Shown here: positions 27,221 through 36,110 of the stretch, piece by piece
How positions within the stretch are numbered: position 1 is the first letter of the stretch
Layout of the letters: every line of letters begins with the position of its first letter
From: Clostridia bacterium
Lineage (GTDB): Bacteria; Bacillota; Clostridia; Acetivibrionales; STF1-152
Length of the DNA stretch: 39,786 nt
Assembly (NCBI GenBank): GCA_028280575.1
Contig: JANQLN010000095.1
Location: forward strand, 1-39,786
Reading direction: 5' to 3'
The notes under the pieces: generated by a model
What the model was told of the DNA's origin: nothing
What the model saw: the letters and a program-made list of their open reading frames with translations, nothing else
Databases searched by the model: none
Made by a program: the position numbers and the translations under genes

Positions 27221-27841
27221 TTAAATCCTGAACATTATTTCACTAAATATAGTGTAAAAGAAAATATATAACTGCTGAAACAAGCTGAACACAAGTACAA
27301 ACAAAAACAGTATGGCAGCAATACCAAAAACAGACAGAATAATGTTTAGTACGGTCTTTTTCAGCGAATACTGGTGTACCGCATGAATTCCTGCATGCAG
27401 CATAATAATACTCCACGCATAAGCAAGAATATTAATATACTGCAGGAAGGTCAGGGATTCAATAAAAAGGAAATTGCTTATTATTGTTGTAATGATACTC
27501 AAAATAATATATGGTAATATTGAGTATGCGCTGGCAATTATGATATCCCTGTACTTGCCTTCACCTTCCATAAATGTTGATAAAGCCCAATTAGATACCG
27601 TCCATAGAAAAAACAGGACAAATGTGCTTGCAAAAATAATCAGCGTGTTAATATCTTCCTGTCTTATGTTATTGAAAATAAATCCTGTAGACTGCATGCT
27701 GAATGCATTGCTGAAAAACCAGAGAAAAAGAATTATTATTGATAATAAAATTGAACCCTCCCCCTGGAACTTGACTCTTTCAAATACATATACAGGATGC
27801 AGCATAGCGTGTATGGAAAGCTTCAGGTCTTCCTTCTTCAT
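27221..27841 (-). CDS. Yip1-family integral membrane protein
   Basis: 206 residues with about five membrane segments. The N-terminal stretch LKLSIHAMLHPVYVFERVKF followed by a membrane helix is the usual start of bacterial YIP1/YIPF-domain proteins, and the second loop STFMEGEGKYRDIIIASAYS with SILPYIIL fits the family core. The role of bacterial Yip1 proteins is unknown. Its ATG overlaps the stop of the NHL-repeat gene by 4 bases, so the two are translationally coupled and may act together at the membrane. The DUF5696-like gene follows after 18 bases. Confidence 0.82.
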   Translation of the reverse strand: MKKEDLKLSIHAMLHPVYVFERVKFQGEGSILLSIIILFLWFFSNAFSMQSTGFIFNNIRQEDINTLIIFASTFVLFFLWTVSNWALSTFMEGEGKYRDIIIASAYSILPYIILSIITTIISNFLFIESLTFLQYINILAYAWSIIMLHAGIHAVHQYSLKKTVLNIILSVFGIAAILFLFVLVFSLFQQLYIFFYTIFSEIMFRI

Positions 27842-29328
27842 CTTTTCCTCAACTCCCTTTTTATCCTGTATTTATTAACGATAGCTCTCCTGTTTTTATA
27901 TATCTTGCTTATTACCACTATTAGAATAAGAAGTATGGCAATTGTACCAAAATATTCTCTGACAATATCAACTGCATATTCCTTGTATGCCCTTGAATAG
28001 CCATATTTATCATATCCAAGCTTGAAATTTTTCATTGCCGGTATGTACTTTTCCATATTCATATATGCCTGGCCGATCCCAATATAAGCAAGCTCGTAAT
28101 TACAGTTTCTCTCAAGCACTTCCTCCCAGGGCTCAAGTGCCTCTCTATACCTGCCTTCATTATATAGATTTACTGCTTTTTTAACTAATTTTCCAAAATC
28201 CGAAGCCCTGAACACAGTAAATCCATTCTTTTTGGAGTCAAGTACAATTATTTTTTTGTTCATGCTTTCAATTGCTGCCGGAGACTCAAATGTCCCAAGC
28301 TGTTCTCCTATTCCCCCGAAAACAAAAAGCATATTACTTTCCTGGTCATATTGGAATATTCTTCCTCTGGTACTGTCCAGGGCATTTATAAAATTATCGT
28401 CATCTACATTTACATCCACAAAAGCCGTATCAACCATAAAACCCCTGTCATATATAACAGGACGGTCCCCATAATCCGACGATGCATATACCGAATTTTT
28501 TCCAATACGCAGTACGTTAATACCCAGTGCATTGAGCTTCTTTATTTCCCTGTTTGAGTTTTCCGACTTTCTTACCACCGCGTAAATAAAATCTTCATTA
28601 TCAATATAAACATTGGAATATTCTATCGGTATAAACCTTATCATCTTATCCTTTTGTTCTTTTGTAAGCAATTTTCTCCAAAGCATATCCCTGAGCAAAG
28701 ATACTGTTACATCTACACGATTGCTTCCATAAAACCTGTTGAATGAACCGTTTTCATCAAAACATATCAAACCTTGAAAGACTCCGGTACACTGCACATA
28801 TATTCTTCCCGCTTTATCTACCACCAGCTTATCCGGTTTGAACTGGAAGTTTTCCGGAATCAGGTCGGATCTGGGAGTTTCAATAATTTTCTTTATGCTC
28901 CCGTTCTTTTCCGATACAAGGATTCTGGAATTACCCTGATCCGCTATATACATGGTGCCTGTATTATCTACATATATTCCCCTGGGATTATTCAATGTCT
29001 CCTGGCCCTTGGGAGAAGTAAAAATTTCTACTGTCCTGAAAGCTTTATAATCCCTGTCCAGCAATAAAATCCTGTTGTTTCCCGAATCTACGACATACAT
29101 GATTTCATTTTCCCTGTCTACAAAAATATCCTGGGGCTCCTTCAGGTTGCCTGCTCCTATATCAGCTCCTGAATAAAACCTTTCAGGTACATATCCCGCA
29201 GGTGAGGGAACTGCCTCATCCCAGGTATTATAGGTATAGCCCAGGTAGGTTGTCTCAGCATATGCGTATGAGCCCGGCAGTATTGTTACAAGTGCCGCTA
29301 AAATTGATATTGATAATATCCTCCTCAA
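27838..29328 (-). CDS. NHL-repeat and TPR protein with C-terminal membrane anchor
   Basis: About 496 residues, exported. It has an N-terminal signal peptide (ending SYAYA), then NHL-type six-bladed propeller repeats (NEIMYVVDSGNNRILLLDRD, GTMYIADQGNSRILVSEKNG, GRIYVQCTGVFQGLICFDEN). A TPR-like helical segment follows (AVNLYNEGRYREALEPWEEV, YELAYIGIGQAYMNMEKYIP), then one membrane helix (TIAILLILIVVISKIY) and a basic tail. This places the propeller and TPR outside the cell, tethered by the C-terminus. The start is TTG at 29328, 6 bases after GGAGGG; an in-frame ATG at 29370 would overlap the upstream permease and give a poor signal peptide. Possibly a scaffold or sensor for the importer; function unknown. 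Confidence 0.82.
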   Translation of the reverse strand: MRRILSISILAALVTILPGSYAYAETTYLGYTYNTWDEAVPSPAGYVPERFYSGADIGAGNLKEPQDIFVDRENEIMYVVDSGNNRILLLDRDYKAFRTVEIFTSPKGQETLNNPRGIYVDNTGTMYIADQGNSRILVSEKNGSIKKIIETPRSDLIPENFQFKPDKLVVDKAGRIYVQCTGVFQGLICFDENGSFNRFYGSNRVDVTVSLLRDMLWRKLLTKEQKDKMIRFIPIEYSNVYIDNEDFIYAVVRKSENSNREIKKLNALGINVLRIGKNSVYASSDYGDRPVIYDRGFMVDTAFVDVNVDDDNFINALDSTRGRIFQYDQESNMLFVFGGIGEQLGTFESPAAIESMNKKIIVLDSKKNGFTVFRASDFGKLVKKAVNLYNEGRYREALEPWEEVLERNCNYELAYIGIGQAYMNMEKYIPAMKNFKLGYDKYGYSRAYKEYAVDIVREYFGTIAILLILIVVISKIYKNRRAIVNKYRIKRELRKR

Positions 29329-29350
29329 CAAAATCCCTCCAAAATCTTCT

Positions 29351-30271
29351 CTAACCTTTAATGCCTGCATAAGCCATAGTTTCTATTACTCTAGTTTGTA
29401 TAACTATAAACAATATCAAAGGAGGCAGGAGCAAAAATACTGCTGCCGCCATCCCAACACCCAGCCTGGCAATATTATTACCGGTTATTATCTGATTCAT
29501 TGCGGCCGGAAGAAGTTTTAACTCTTCGTTGTAAATAAACTGGAGTGCAGGATTATTCCATATGGACTGAAACGAAAAAATGGTGAGTGTCAGCCAGGCA
29601 GGCTTAACATTAGGCATTACTATTGTGAAAAATATTCTATATTCGCTTGCACCGTCAATTTTGGCAGATTCAAGAATTGAATCCGGTATACCTTCCATAA
29701 ACTGCCTCATGAGGAACAAGCCAAGGGAAGCCCCTATAGGTGGGAGTATAAGGGAAGCATAAGTATTAATCCACCCCAGCCTAGCCATAATAATATACTG
29801 GGGTATAAAAGTCACCTGGGAAACAAACATCAAGGACAATACCACTACGCTAAATATTATTTTTTTACCTGGTATATCGTGTTTTGCAAGGGGATAGGCT
29901 GCGGCAGATGCAATGATAACATGTAAAGATGTTGCTGAGAATGCTACAAATATACTGTTGAATATATACCTTGAAAAAGGCACCCACAAGTTGGAGGATA
30001 TTATGAACAGATTAATGAAATTGTCCAATGTAGGTCTTCTCACAAAAAATCTGGGAGGAAATATAAATATCTCCTCAAAAGGCTTAAGTGAAGACACTAA
30101 AGCATAAACCAGCGGAAGGGCCATAAAGCATCCGGTGATAATCAATACAAGCATGACAAATACATTTCCACCGGTTGACCTGGTGTATCTTTTCCTTACA
30201 AAAGCTCTTTCATCTCTAAAAATAATTTTAATAAGAAGCTGCATATTCAATCTCTTTGTTCTTGAATGCAT
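29351..30271 (-). CDS. Carbohydrate ABC transporter permease, MalG type (first pair)
   Basis: 306-residue permease with six hydrophobic segments after a basic cytoplasmic start. EAA loop: LESAKIDGASEYRIFFTIVM followed by PNVKPAW. Conserved helix text VTFIPQYIIMARLGWINTYA is typical of MalG-type permeases of disaccharide and oligosaccharide importers. It follows its MalF-type partner by 56 bases and is followed by the NHL-repeat gene after 22 bases. Confidence 0.92.
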   Translation of the reverse strand: MHSRTKRLNMQLLIKIIFRDERAFVRKRYTRSTGGNVFVMLVLIITGCFMALPLVYALVSSLKPFEEIFIFPPRFFVRRPTLDNFINLFIISSNLWVPFSRYIFNSIFVAFSATSLHVIIASAAAYPLAKHDIPGKKIIFSVVVLSLMFVSQVTFIPQYIIMARLGWINTYASLILPPIGASLGLFLMRQFMEGIPDSILESAKIDGASEYRIFFTIVMPNVKPAWLTLTIFSFQSIWNNPALQFIYNEELKLLPAAMNQIITGNNIARLGVGMAAAVFLLLPPLILFIVIQTRVIETMAYAGIKG

Positions 30272-30327
30272 ATTTTACCACACCTTTGTTTTATTATATA
30301 AGCCTGTAAATTAAATAATAAAGCGGT

Positions 30328-31272
30328 TTAATGTCCGACCCTCTTTAAAGCCTTTGTAATAATCCTGTTTGCTATAATCATAGAAATAAACAGGACTCCT
30401 GCCATAGCCGAAGCATACCCCATCTCATATCGTATCATTCCGTGGTCCATTATGTGTGTAACCACGGTTTCGGCAGAGTATTCGGTACTGGGAAACCCGG
30501 CAAGCCTGATAGACACTTCTGAAACTGAAAAGGAAGCTACTATCTGCATTACCGCGCCAAATATTAACTGAGGAACCATATTGGGGAGTGTAATATACCA
30601 TAATTCCTGGAACCTGTTTTTTATCCCGTCTATTGCAGCTGACTCATATTGATTTCCGTCTATACCCTGTAATCCGGCAATAAATGCAAGAAAACCAACA
30701 CCCAAGCTGAGCCAGAGCTGTACAAGTATTAGAATTTTAAGGTTATAGGCAGGGTCAAGAAGCCATCTTACAGGCTCCTTTATCAAGCCCCATTTTATGA
30801 GAAACCCGTTGACTATGCCATAGGCATCAGGACTGAATATAAAAAGCCATATCGTAAATACCTGTCCCGATAAAGCGGGTGCATAAAAGATTACCGTAGC
30901 TATGGACCTTATCTGTCTTGGCAGCTCATTTATCAGCCAGGCAAACAAAAAACATAAAATATAACTGATTGGTCCTGTAATAAATGTAAACACAAGAGTG
31001 TTTCTCACGGCTATAAGGAAGATGTCGTCATCCAAAAACATTCTTATATAATTATGCCAACCCCTGAAAACCGGAGCTTCAAGCACATTAAAATAGGTAA
31101 ATCCCAATCCGACGGACATTATGACAGGAAAAACCGTAAATACGATAAAAAATATTAAATAAGGGATTATCAGTATATAGCTTTGCCTGTTGTATTTTAT
31201 TCTCTGCCATATGGTTTTTTGATAACCCCTATCCAATACCTGTCCTCCTGTATTCTTCAATAAATCGCTCAA
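30328..31272 (-). CDS. Sugar ABC transporter permease, MalF type (first pair)
   Basis: 314-residue permease. EAA loop: YESAAIDGIKNRFQELWYIT followed by LPNMVPQL. First membrane helix near residue 32 (SYILIIPYLIFFIVFTVFPV). The start is TTG at 31272, 8 bases after GGGGGGAG. It directly follows the SBP fusion gene by 15 bases, so this permease pair is the most likely partner of that binding protein. Confidence 0.92.
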   Translation of the reverse strand: MSDLLKNTGGQVLDRGYQKTIWQRIKYNRQSYILIIPYLIFFIVFTVFPVIMSVGLGFTYFNVLEAPVFRGWHNYIRMFLDDDIFLIAVRNTLVFTFITGPISYILCFLFAWLINELPRQIRSIATVIFYAPALSGQVFTIWLFIFSPDAYGIVNGFLIKWGLIKEPVRWLLDPAYNLKILILVQLWLSLGVGFLAFIAGLQGIDGNQYESAAIDGIKNRFQELWYITLPNMVPQLIFGAVMQIVASFSVSEVSIRLAGFPSTEYSAETVVTHIMDHGMIRYEMGYASAMAGVLFISMIIANRIITKALKRVGH

Positions 31273-31287
31273 GTTACAACTCCCCCC

Positions 31288-34158
31288 TTAATCCAGTCCG
31301 AATTCAATCCTTTTTCTTTCTATCTCTTCATTGATTTCCCTATTCCAGTAGTTAAGCATCTCTCTTGGATTTTCATACCTGAAAACCGTTGCCCTGAAAG
31401 CATTGTCAAGGTTTCTTTGAGTGTAATAGCCTCCCGGCACTTCAGGTATTTCTATAACATGCCCCCACTGCTCCTTTATTAAATCACTCTCTTTGTACGA
31501 CCAGGGAATGAAATCCAATGCTTCCACATTGGCGGGCGTATAACGCCCTGCAGGTCCCATCACTGTTTCTATCTCATTCCCAAATCTGGCTTGTACTTCC
31601 GCAGATGTCCACCATTTGAGAAATTCCCATGAAGCATCTTTGTTTTTATTATTTTTATCAATAATAATGCTCCCGGTTCCTGAAGCACTTGTACTCCTGT
31701 CTATTTCTCCATTTTCTGCAAGTACGCCAGGTATAAGAACCATCTCCCACAAATTCCTTATCTCCGGTGCGGCAACTGTCAATAGGTTATAAAAAGGGTA
31801 CTGAGAAATAACAATAGGCATTTCTCCAATCCTGAACCGGCTGTAATCATCCTTGAACAGTGGAATACCGTACCGGGTATAAAATTCGGTCCACTCCTTG
31901 AAAGCCTCAAGTACGGCAGGACTGTCAAGGTTTGTTGAGCTATGTTCATTATTATAAAAAGTCTCTCCCTGCTGGAGTAAAATAGTTGGAAAAATACTTT
32001 GTGCGCCCATTCCCATATTTAATAAACTGTAGGCATCTATCAGCACATAGGGAAGTCCGATATTCATATTGCTGGCCTGTATTTTTGGGACAATCCTGTA
32101 CATGTCTTCCCATGTTTCAGGTACCTGTATACCAAGCTCGTTGAATATGTCCTTTCTATAAAACATCATAAAAAACACCTGTGTTTCCGGTAATGCATAA
32201 TAATGCCCGTTAAACTCATAAGGTAGCATTGCATCGTCCATGAATCTATGAGTAACCTCCTCAAAACCGTCAAAATCATCCAATGGAACCAAAGCACCTC
32301 TCAATGCAAGGTTAACAGGTTCCCCCCTGCCTACGTTAAGTGCCACATCAGGTCCCTTTCCTGCCATAACAGCCTGGAGCAGTGCTCCCTGTACAAGGCT
32401 TAAATTAACGTCGATGCCTGTTTGAGGAGTGAACATATCATCAATCATGCCCTTTAACACATATGCCTGGTCTCTGCCCAGACCAAGCCATACATCAATT
32501 CTTTCACTTTTATCGGATACATTTCCTATATTTGTATAGTCTTCAAAAAATGATCCGAAGAAGGCCCGTATTTCATGTATAACCTTTTGGACAATATTTG
32601 CCTTTGCAGCAGGAAATTTTTTTTCAGGTGACGCAATCATAATGTAATCGAGCTCAAGGGGCTGCTCCTTTATTTTCAGTGCAAGTGCGGACAGAGAAGC
32701 TATATTATCCTTGAACTTTGTTAATCTCTCAGGAATCGTATCCGGCTCTTTAGCAAGACTTTCAAGCTGTTCCGAAACTCTTTCAAGCAAAACTGCTTCG
32801 GAACCCTTTTGCCCTGTAGCATTTTCTATTTTTAATGCTTCATTTCTCAATTCGTTTTCAATACCATTTAAGGATGTGATAAGGTCAGGTATCTGTTTTT
32901 CGAGATAGTAATCCCTGAAAAGATCCGGCTGCACACTGGTTATCATAATAATTTTCCTGTATATATCGTTTAAACTTAATATCATTTCCTGTATTTTATA
33001 TACGGATTCGGCTATATCACCCAGTGTAACTTCAAGAGTTAATTCATGCCTGCCTTTTTCAAGGTAAAAAAGATAGGGTTCTTTGTCTCCCAACACCTTT
33101 TTGTTCCAATTTATACCATATGAAAATTTGTTTTGATTCATTTCCCTAAAAGGCACTTTTCCGTCGATATACAATCTCCGGCTTGTGTAAAAACCACGTA
33201 CGAAGTTTTGCCTGTACCTCATTCCTATTTTATAAAGACCGTCTTCCGGTATGTCAAATTCCCATGTTATATATTGGGAAGGATATTTCCAGTTTTCCCC
33301 TCCTATGGTATTCATCCTTATCTTGCTGGGATGGTAAGGTTCGGTTTTAGGACTGGACTTGTCATAAATGGGATGAAGGACAGCATGGGACTTTACATAT
33401 GTATCCTCTGCCTGTATTTTTATTAAGTGCCCGCCATTATAATTCAAGTTTCCATATTGTTCATATATTTTTTCATATACCGGTTCAGACCCTTTATTGA
33501 ATATTTTAATATAATCTAAAGCCAATGATTCCCTTAACAGCTTCAATCTTATTGTGTGGACGCCTTTGGTGAAATAAAACTCATATGGCGCGTCTACCAA
33601 TCCCTCGGAGTCGCCGAATGTCTTTTCCAGCCACTGTGGCCTTTCTATTTGTTTTGGTCTTAGTTCGTTGTCTTTATTATCTTTTTCTATATCTCCTTCA
33701 TCCATCCATATCCTATTGAAAAGAAGCTTCATTGCTCCTTCAAACGGTATGCTTCCGTCAATATGAAGCTCGAACTCAATATCTCTTCCTTTAGACTTGA
33801 CAGGATAATAACCAAGTGCTATGTTATAAAAGCCTTCTTCCGGTATATCCGCTTGCCATTCGATCCATCCCTGTTCATTTTTCCACAGCACCACATTATT
33901 TCTTCCCGAATATTCCTGTTTTATATCTATATCGGTGTCTTGTCCCAGATCGTCAAATGAAGCTGCCTTAATGATAATATTATGGTCAGGTCTGTTTGCT
34001 GCTGTCTTCCCATACCTGTAATCATAGTATTTATCATACATGGACCCTGGCTTTTGAGCACTGTTTTTTTCAACTGCATTTGCGCTACTAGACGATAATG
34101 GCAGCATAAATACCAATGCCAGCAATGCAGGTACAATTTTCCTTTTTATAAAAACCAT
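31288..34158 (-). CDS. Secreted solute-binding protein fused to two carbohydrate-binding-like modules
   Basis: A 956-residue exported protein, more than twice the size of a normal ABC solute-binding protein. Signal peptide at 1-28 (ends SANA, type I, no lipobox cysteine). Two beta-sandwich modules resembling CBM6/CBM35-type domains: about 61-220 (WIEWQADIPEEGFYNIALGY, ELHIDGSIPF, KGVHTIRLKLLRESLALDYI) and about 246-398 (LIKIQAEDTYVKSHAV, ITWEFDIPEDGLYKIGMRYR, LYIDGKVPFREM). Then a helical linker (about 405-545) and a family 1 extracellular solute-binding domain (about 552-956: GKGPDVALNVGRGEPVNLAL, FFMMFYRKDIFNELGIQVPE, SASGTGSIIIDKNNKNKDAS). The start at 34158 has GGGGGAGG 9 bases upstream; a longer frame beginning at 34296 lacks a ribosome binding site and would bury the signal peptide. 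Confidence 0.87.
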   Translation of the reverse strand: MVFIKRKIVPALLALVFMLPLSSSSANAVEKNSAQKPGSMYDKYYDYRYGKTAANRPDHNIIIKAASFDDLGQDTDIDIKQEYSGRNNVVLWKNEQGWIEWQADIPEEGFYNIALGYYPVKSKGRDIEFELHIDGSIPFEGAMKLLFNRIWMDEGDIEKDNKDNELRPKQIERPQWLEKTFGDSEGLVDAPYEFYFTKGVHTIRLKLLRESLALDYIKIFNKGSEPVYEKIYEQYGNLNYNGGHLIKIQAEDTYVKSHAVLHPIYDKSSPKTEPYHPSKIRMNTIGGENWKYPSQYITWEFDIPEDGLYKIGMRYRQNFVRGFYTSRRLYIDGKVPFREMNQNKFSYGINWNKKVLGDKEPYLFYLEKGRHELTLEVTLGDIAESVYKIQEMILSLNDIYRKIIMITSVQPDLFRDYYLEKQIPDLITSLNGIENELRNEALKIENATGQKGSEAVLLERVSEQLESLAKEPDTIPERLTKFKDNIASLSALALKIKEQPLELDYIMIASPEKKFPAAKANIVQKVIHEIRAFFGSFFEDYTNIGNVSDKSERIDVWLGLGRDQAYVLKGMIDDMFTPQTGIDVNLSLVQGALLQAVMAGKGPDVALNVGRGEPVNLALRGALVPLDDFDGFEEVTHRFMDDAMLPYEFNGHYYALPETQVFFMMFYRKDIFNELGIQVPETWEDMYRIVPKIQASNMNIGLPYVLIDAYSLLNMGMGAQSIFPTILLQQGETFYNNEHSSTNLDSPAVLEAFKEWTEFYTRYGIPLFKDDYSRFRIGEMPIVISQYPFYNLLTVAAPEIRNLWEMVLIPGVLAENGEIDRSTSASGTGSIIIDKNNKNKDASWEFLKWWTSAEVQARFGNEIETVMGPAGRYTPANVEALDFIPWSYKESDLIKEQWGHVIEIPEVPGGYYTQRNLDNAFRATVFRYENPREMLNYWNREINEEIERKRIEFGLD

Positions 34159-34228
34159 TCTATTATCACCTCCCCCAATAAGCTTTAAAATTCTTCGTCC
34201 ACATGTCTTTAAAAGTTTTTGCCGGATG

Positions 34229-34261
34229 AGCCGGGACGCTGCTAAAGCTATTTTCCCGGCT
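34229..34261 (-). repeat. Intercistronic stem-loop between the two solute-binding genes
   Basis: AGCCGGGA and its exact complement TCCCGGCT form an eight-pair GC-rich stem with a 17-base loop, 38 bases after the stop of the upstream lipoprotein gene. On the minus strand it is not followed by a T-run, so it is more likely an mRNA-stabilising or processing hairpin than a terminator. Such hairpins are often seen after solute-binding protein genes, where they raise the amount of binding protein over permease. Confidence 0.6.
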
Positions 34262-34299
34262 TTTAAAATCCAGCTTCTTTCAATATCTTTTATCAATAT

Positions 34300-35649
34300 T
34301 TACTCATAAGTTTTTGAAATGGCATCTATTATCCCGGGATCATGTTTTTCAGCAAAAGTAGCTGCAGGAACTCCATCAATCATATCCTGTGTAATCCCCC
34401 ATAGAAGACCCCATATATTTGTCAGGTTGAAATCCATGGAAATTGCATAATTTGTATCAGGATTTTGGATAATGGCAAGAACATCCTCATCAAGTGTGTT
34501 AATATTATACTCTTGCATCAAGGGCTTCCCAAATTGTCCAATTAAATTTATATAAGCCATTGCACCCTCCGGATTGGCTGCACCTGTTGCTATACCATAG
34601 GCATCCGCGTTTCCAACGACAAACTTTTCAGCATTTGAAGGTCCAATGGGCATCGGTACCGCTCCTCTTTCAAATTCACTTTCCGGGTCGGGAAAAGGTG
34701 CACCCATACACATTGCAAGCTTTCCGTTTTTAAAATCCTCAAGGAATGACCCGTCCTGCCCATTCCTGTTTATAAAACCTCCGGGCTGCTTAATCCACCG
34801 CTGCATATAATCAAGTGCTTCAATTGTAGCAGGCTCTTTTAATCCCGATTTAGGTCCTTCATCGGTAAAGTTGACAAAATGCCCCCCGTTAGAAATCAGA
34901 AAAAGAGGAGGCCACTGGCCCCAGGTTCCAAATCCCCACTGGTCTATTTCACCATCTCCGTCAGTGTCTTCCGTAACCTCACTCCCGAGCATTTCAAATG
35001 CGTCAAAGTTCCATTCCCCGTTTTCATAATATTCCCCTGGTGTCATCAGCCCGTAGTTTTCAAAAAGCGTCTTGTTGTATATTATAAGCACCGGACTAGG
35101 ATTCAGCCCCAATCCGTAATGCTCTCCCTTCCACCGATATGCCTTCAATGTACCTTTATCCCATACAGGGTCGTCTACGTCTCCATATTGCTCAATAGGC
35201 TGTACTATACCTTTTGCTGCACTCATCGGAAAATTTTGGCTATGTAGAGAAACAACATCCGGTGCATCTCTCGAACTCTGCATTGCAACTATTTTTTCTG
35301 TGATTTTCTCCCAGGGTTCAACAATGAATTTTACTTTTCCTCCATATCTGCTTTCAAACTCGGCAGCAGTATCATAAAAGCTGTCGTACTGTCCCGGAAA
35401 GTTTGCCTGATTTTCCTTATACTTATCTTCCGTGTAATGTATTACTATTTTGATATTCGGATTATCCAGTGTTAATTCGGTTTCCGCTTCGGTTGCAGCT
35501 TCCTTTTCAGGCTCAGCCTCAGTTGTCATACCTTGTGTTTTGCTTTCAGTTCCATCCTTTTTTTCTTTTTCATCCTCCGACTTGTTGCATCCTATCAAAC
35601 CTGCTGCAATCACTAATGCAACAAAAAATGCAAAAGCTTTTTTAAACAT
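34300..35649 (-). CDS. Extracellular solute-binding lipoprotein of a sugar ABC importer
   Basis: 449-residue family 1 solute-binding lipoprotein. Signal peptide with lipobox LIGC (cysteine 21), then a low-complexity acidic and lysine-rich linker to about residue 58. The mature domain has IKIVIHYTEDKYKENQANFP, the substrate-binding-type motif APDVVSLHSQNF, and DTDGDGEIDQWGFGTWGQWP, typical of clostridial sugar binders. AAGGAGGG lies 5 bases before the ATG. It is the first gene of the sugar operon. With a second binding domain in the next gene and two permease pairs downstream, this protein most likely serves the distal pair, though the pairing is an inference. Confidence 0.93.
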   Translation of the reverse strand: MFKKAFAFFVALVIAAGLIGCNKSEDEKEKKDGTESKTQGMTTEAEPEKEAATEAETELTLDNPNIKIVIHYTEDKYKENQANFPGQYDSFYDTAAEFESRYGGKVKFIVEPWEKITEKIVAMQSSRDAPDVVSLHSQNFPMSAAKGIVQPIEQYGDVDDPVWDKGTLKAYRWKGEHYGLGLNPSPVLIIYNKTLFENYGLMTPGEYYENGEWNFDAFEMLGSEVTEDTDGDGEIDQWGFGTWGQWPPLFLISNGGHFVNFTDEGPKSGLKEPATIEALDYMQRWIKQPGGFINRNGQDGSFLEDFKNGKLAMCMGAPFPDPESEFERGAVPMPIGPSNAEKFVVGNADAYGIATGAANPEGAMAYINLIGQFGKPLMQEYNINTLDEDVLAIIQNPDTNYAISMDFNLTNIWGLLWGITQDMIDGVPAATFAEKHDPGIIDAISKTYE

Positions 35650-35707
35650 GCTTAACCCTCCTTTTTATTTGTAAAATTGCCCTAACTGTCTTAGCATATC
35701 CCCCTTT

Positions 35708-35875
35708 CTAAAACGTTGTATGTTCAAAAATATAGTTGCCATTTGCACCCTTAAGGAAATATGCAGTACCATGATGCATGTCTTGAAACACAAGACCCTT
35801 TCCTGTAAATGTCTCCACCTTTTCTTCATCAGGATACAAATCTATAATTTCATCCGGTTTTTCTGAAAATTTCAA
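35708..35875 (-). CDS. Small protein of unknown function (55 residues)
   Basis: Starts at TTG 35875 with GGGGGTG 6 bases upstream; a GTG at 35884 is a poorer choice. The protein begins MKFSEKPDEIIDLYPDEEKV and ends GANGNYIFEHTTF. It is soluble, acidic at the N-terminus and mixed at the C-terminus, with no motif I recognise. It lies 15 bases after the small XRE-type regulator and 58 bases before the sugar operon, on the same strand. It may be a partner of that regulator. Confidence 0.6.
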   Translation of the reverse strand: MKFSEKPDEIIDLYPDEEKVETFTGKGLVFQDMHHGTAYFLKGANGNYIFEHTTF

Positions 35876-35890
35876 CTTAATCACCCCCTT

Positions 35891-36094
35891 TCAAGCACTT
35901 GTTTTTATATTTTCATAGAATAATGTCCACTCAAAACCTAATAACTCAGCAATTGCTTTTGCTTTATCTGGACATGGATTAGCACAGTCGTTTTCTATCA
36001 TTCCAATAAATTGCCTTGTAACTCCAACTTCTTGTGCAATTTTTTCCTGTGTCATTCCTGCTTTTTCACGAACTTCTTTAAACCATTTTCTCAA
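35891..36094 (-). CDS. Small XRE-family helix-turn-helix regulator
   Basis: About 67 residues, almost only a helix-turn-helix domain: KEVREKAGMTQEKIAQEVGV then TRQFIGMIENDCANPCPDKA and a short tail. The best start is TTG at 36094, 5 bases after GAGGTGA; GTG at 36103 would sit directly on the ribosome binding site. The size and pattern match small one-domain XRE regulators. It is divergent from the larger XRE gene at 36272, with a five-site operator array between them (36111-36245). Confidence 0.85.
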   Translation of the reverse strand: MRKWFKEVREKAGMTQEKIAQEVGVTRQFIGMIENDCANPCPDKAKAIAELLGFEWTLFYENIKTSA

Positions 36095-36110
36095 AATCTT
36101 CACCTCACCC

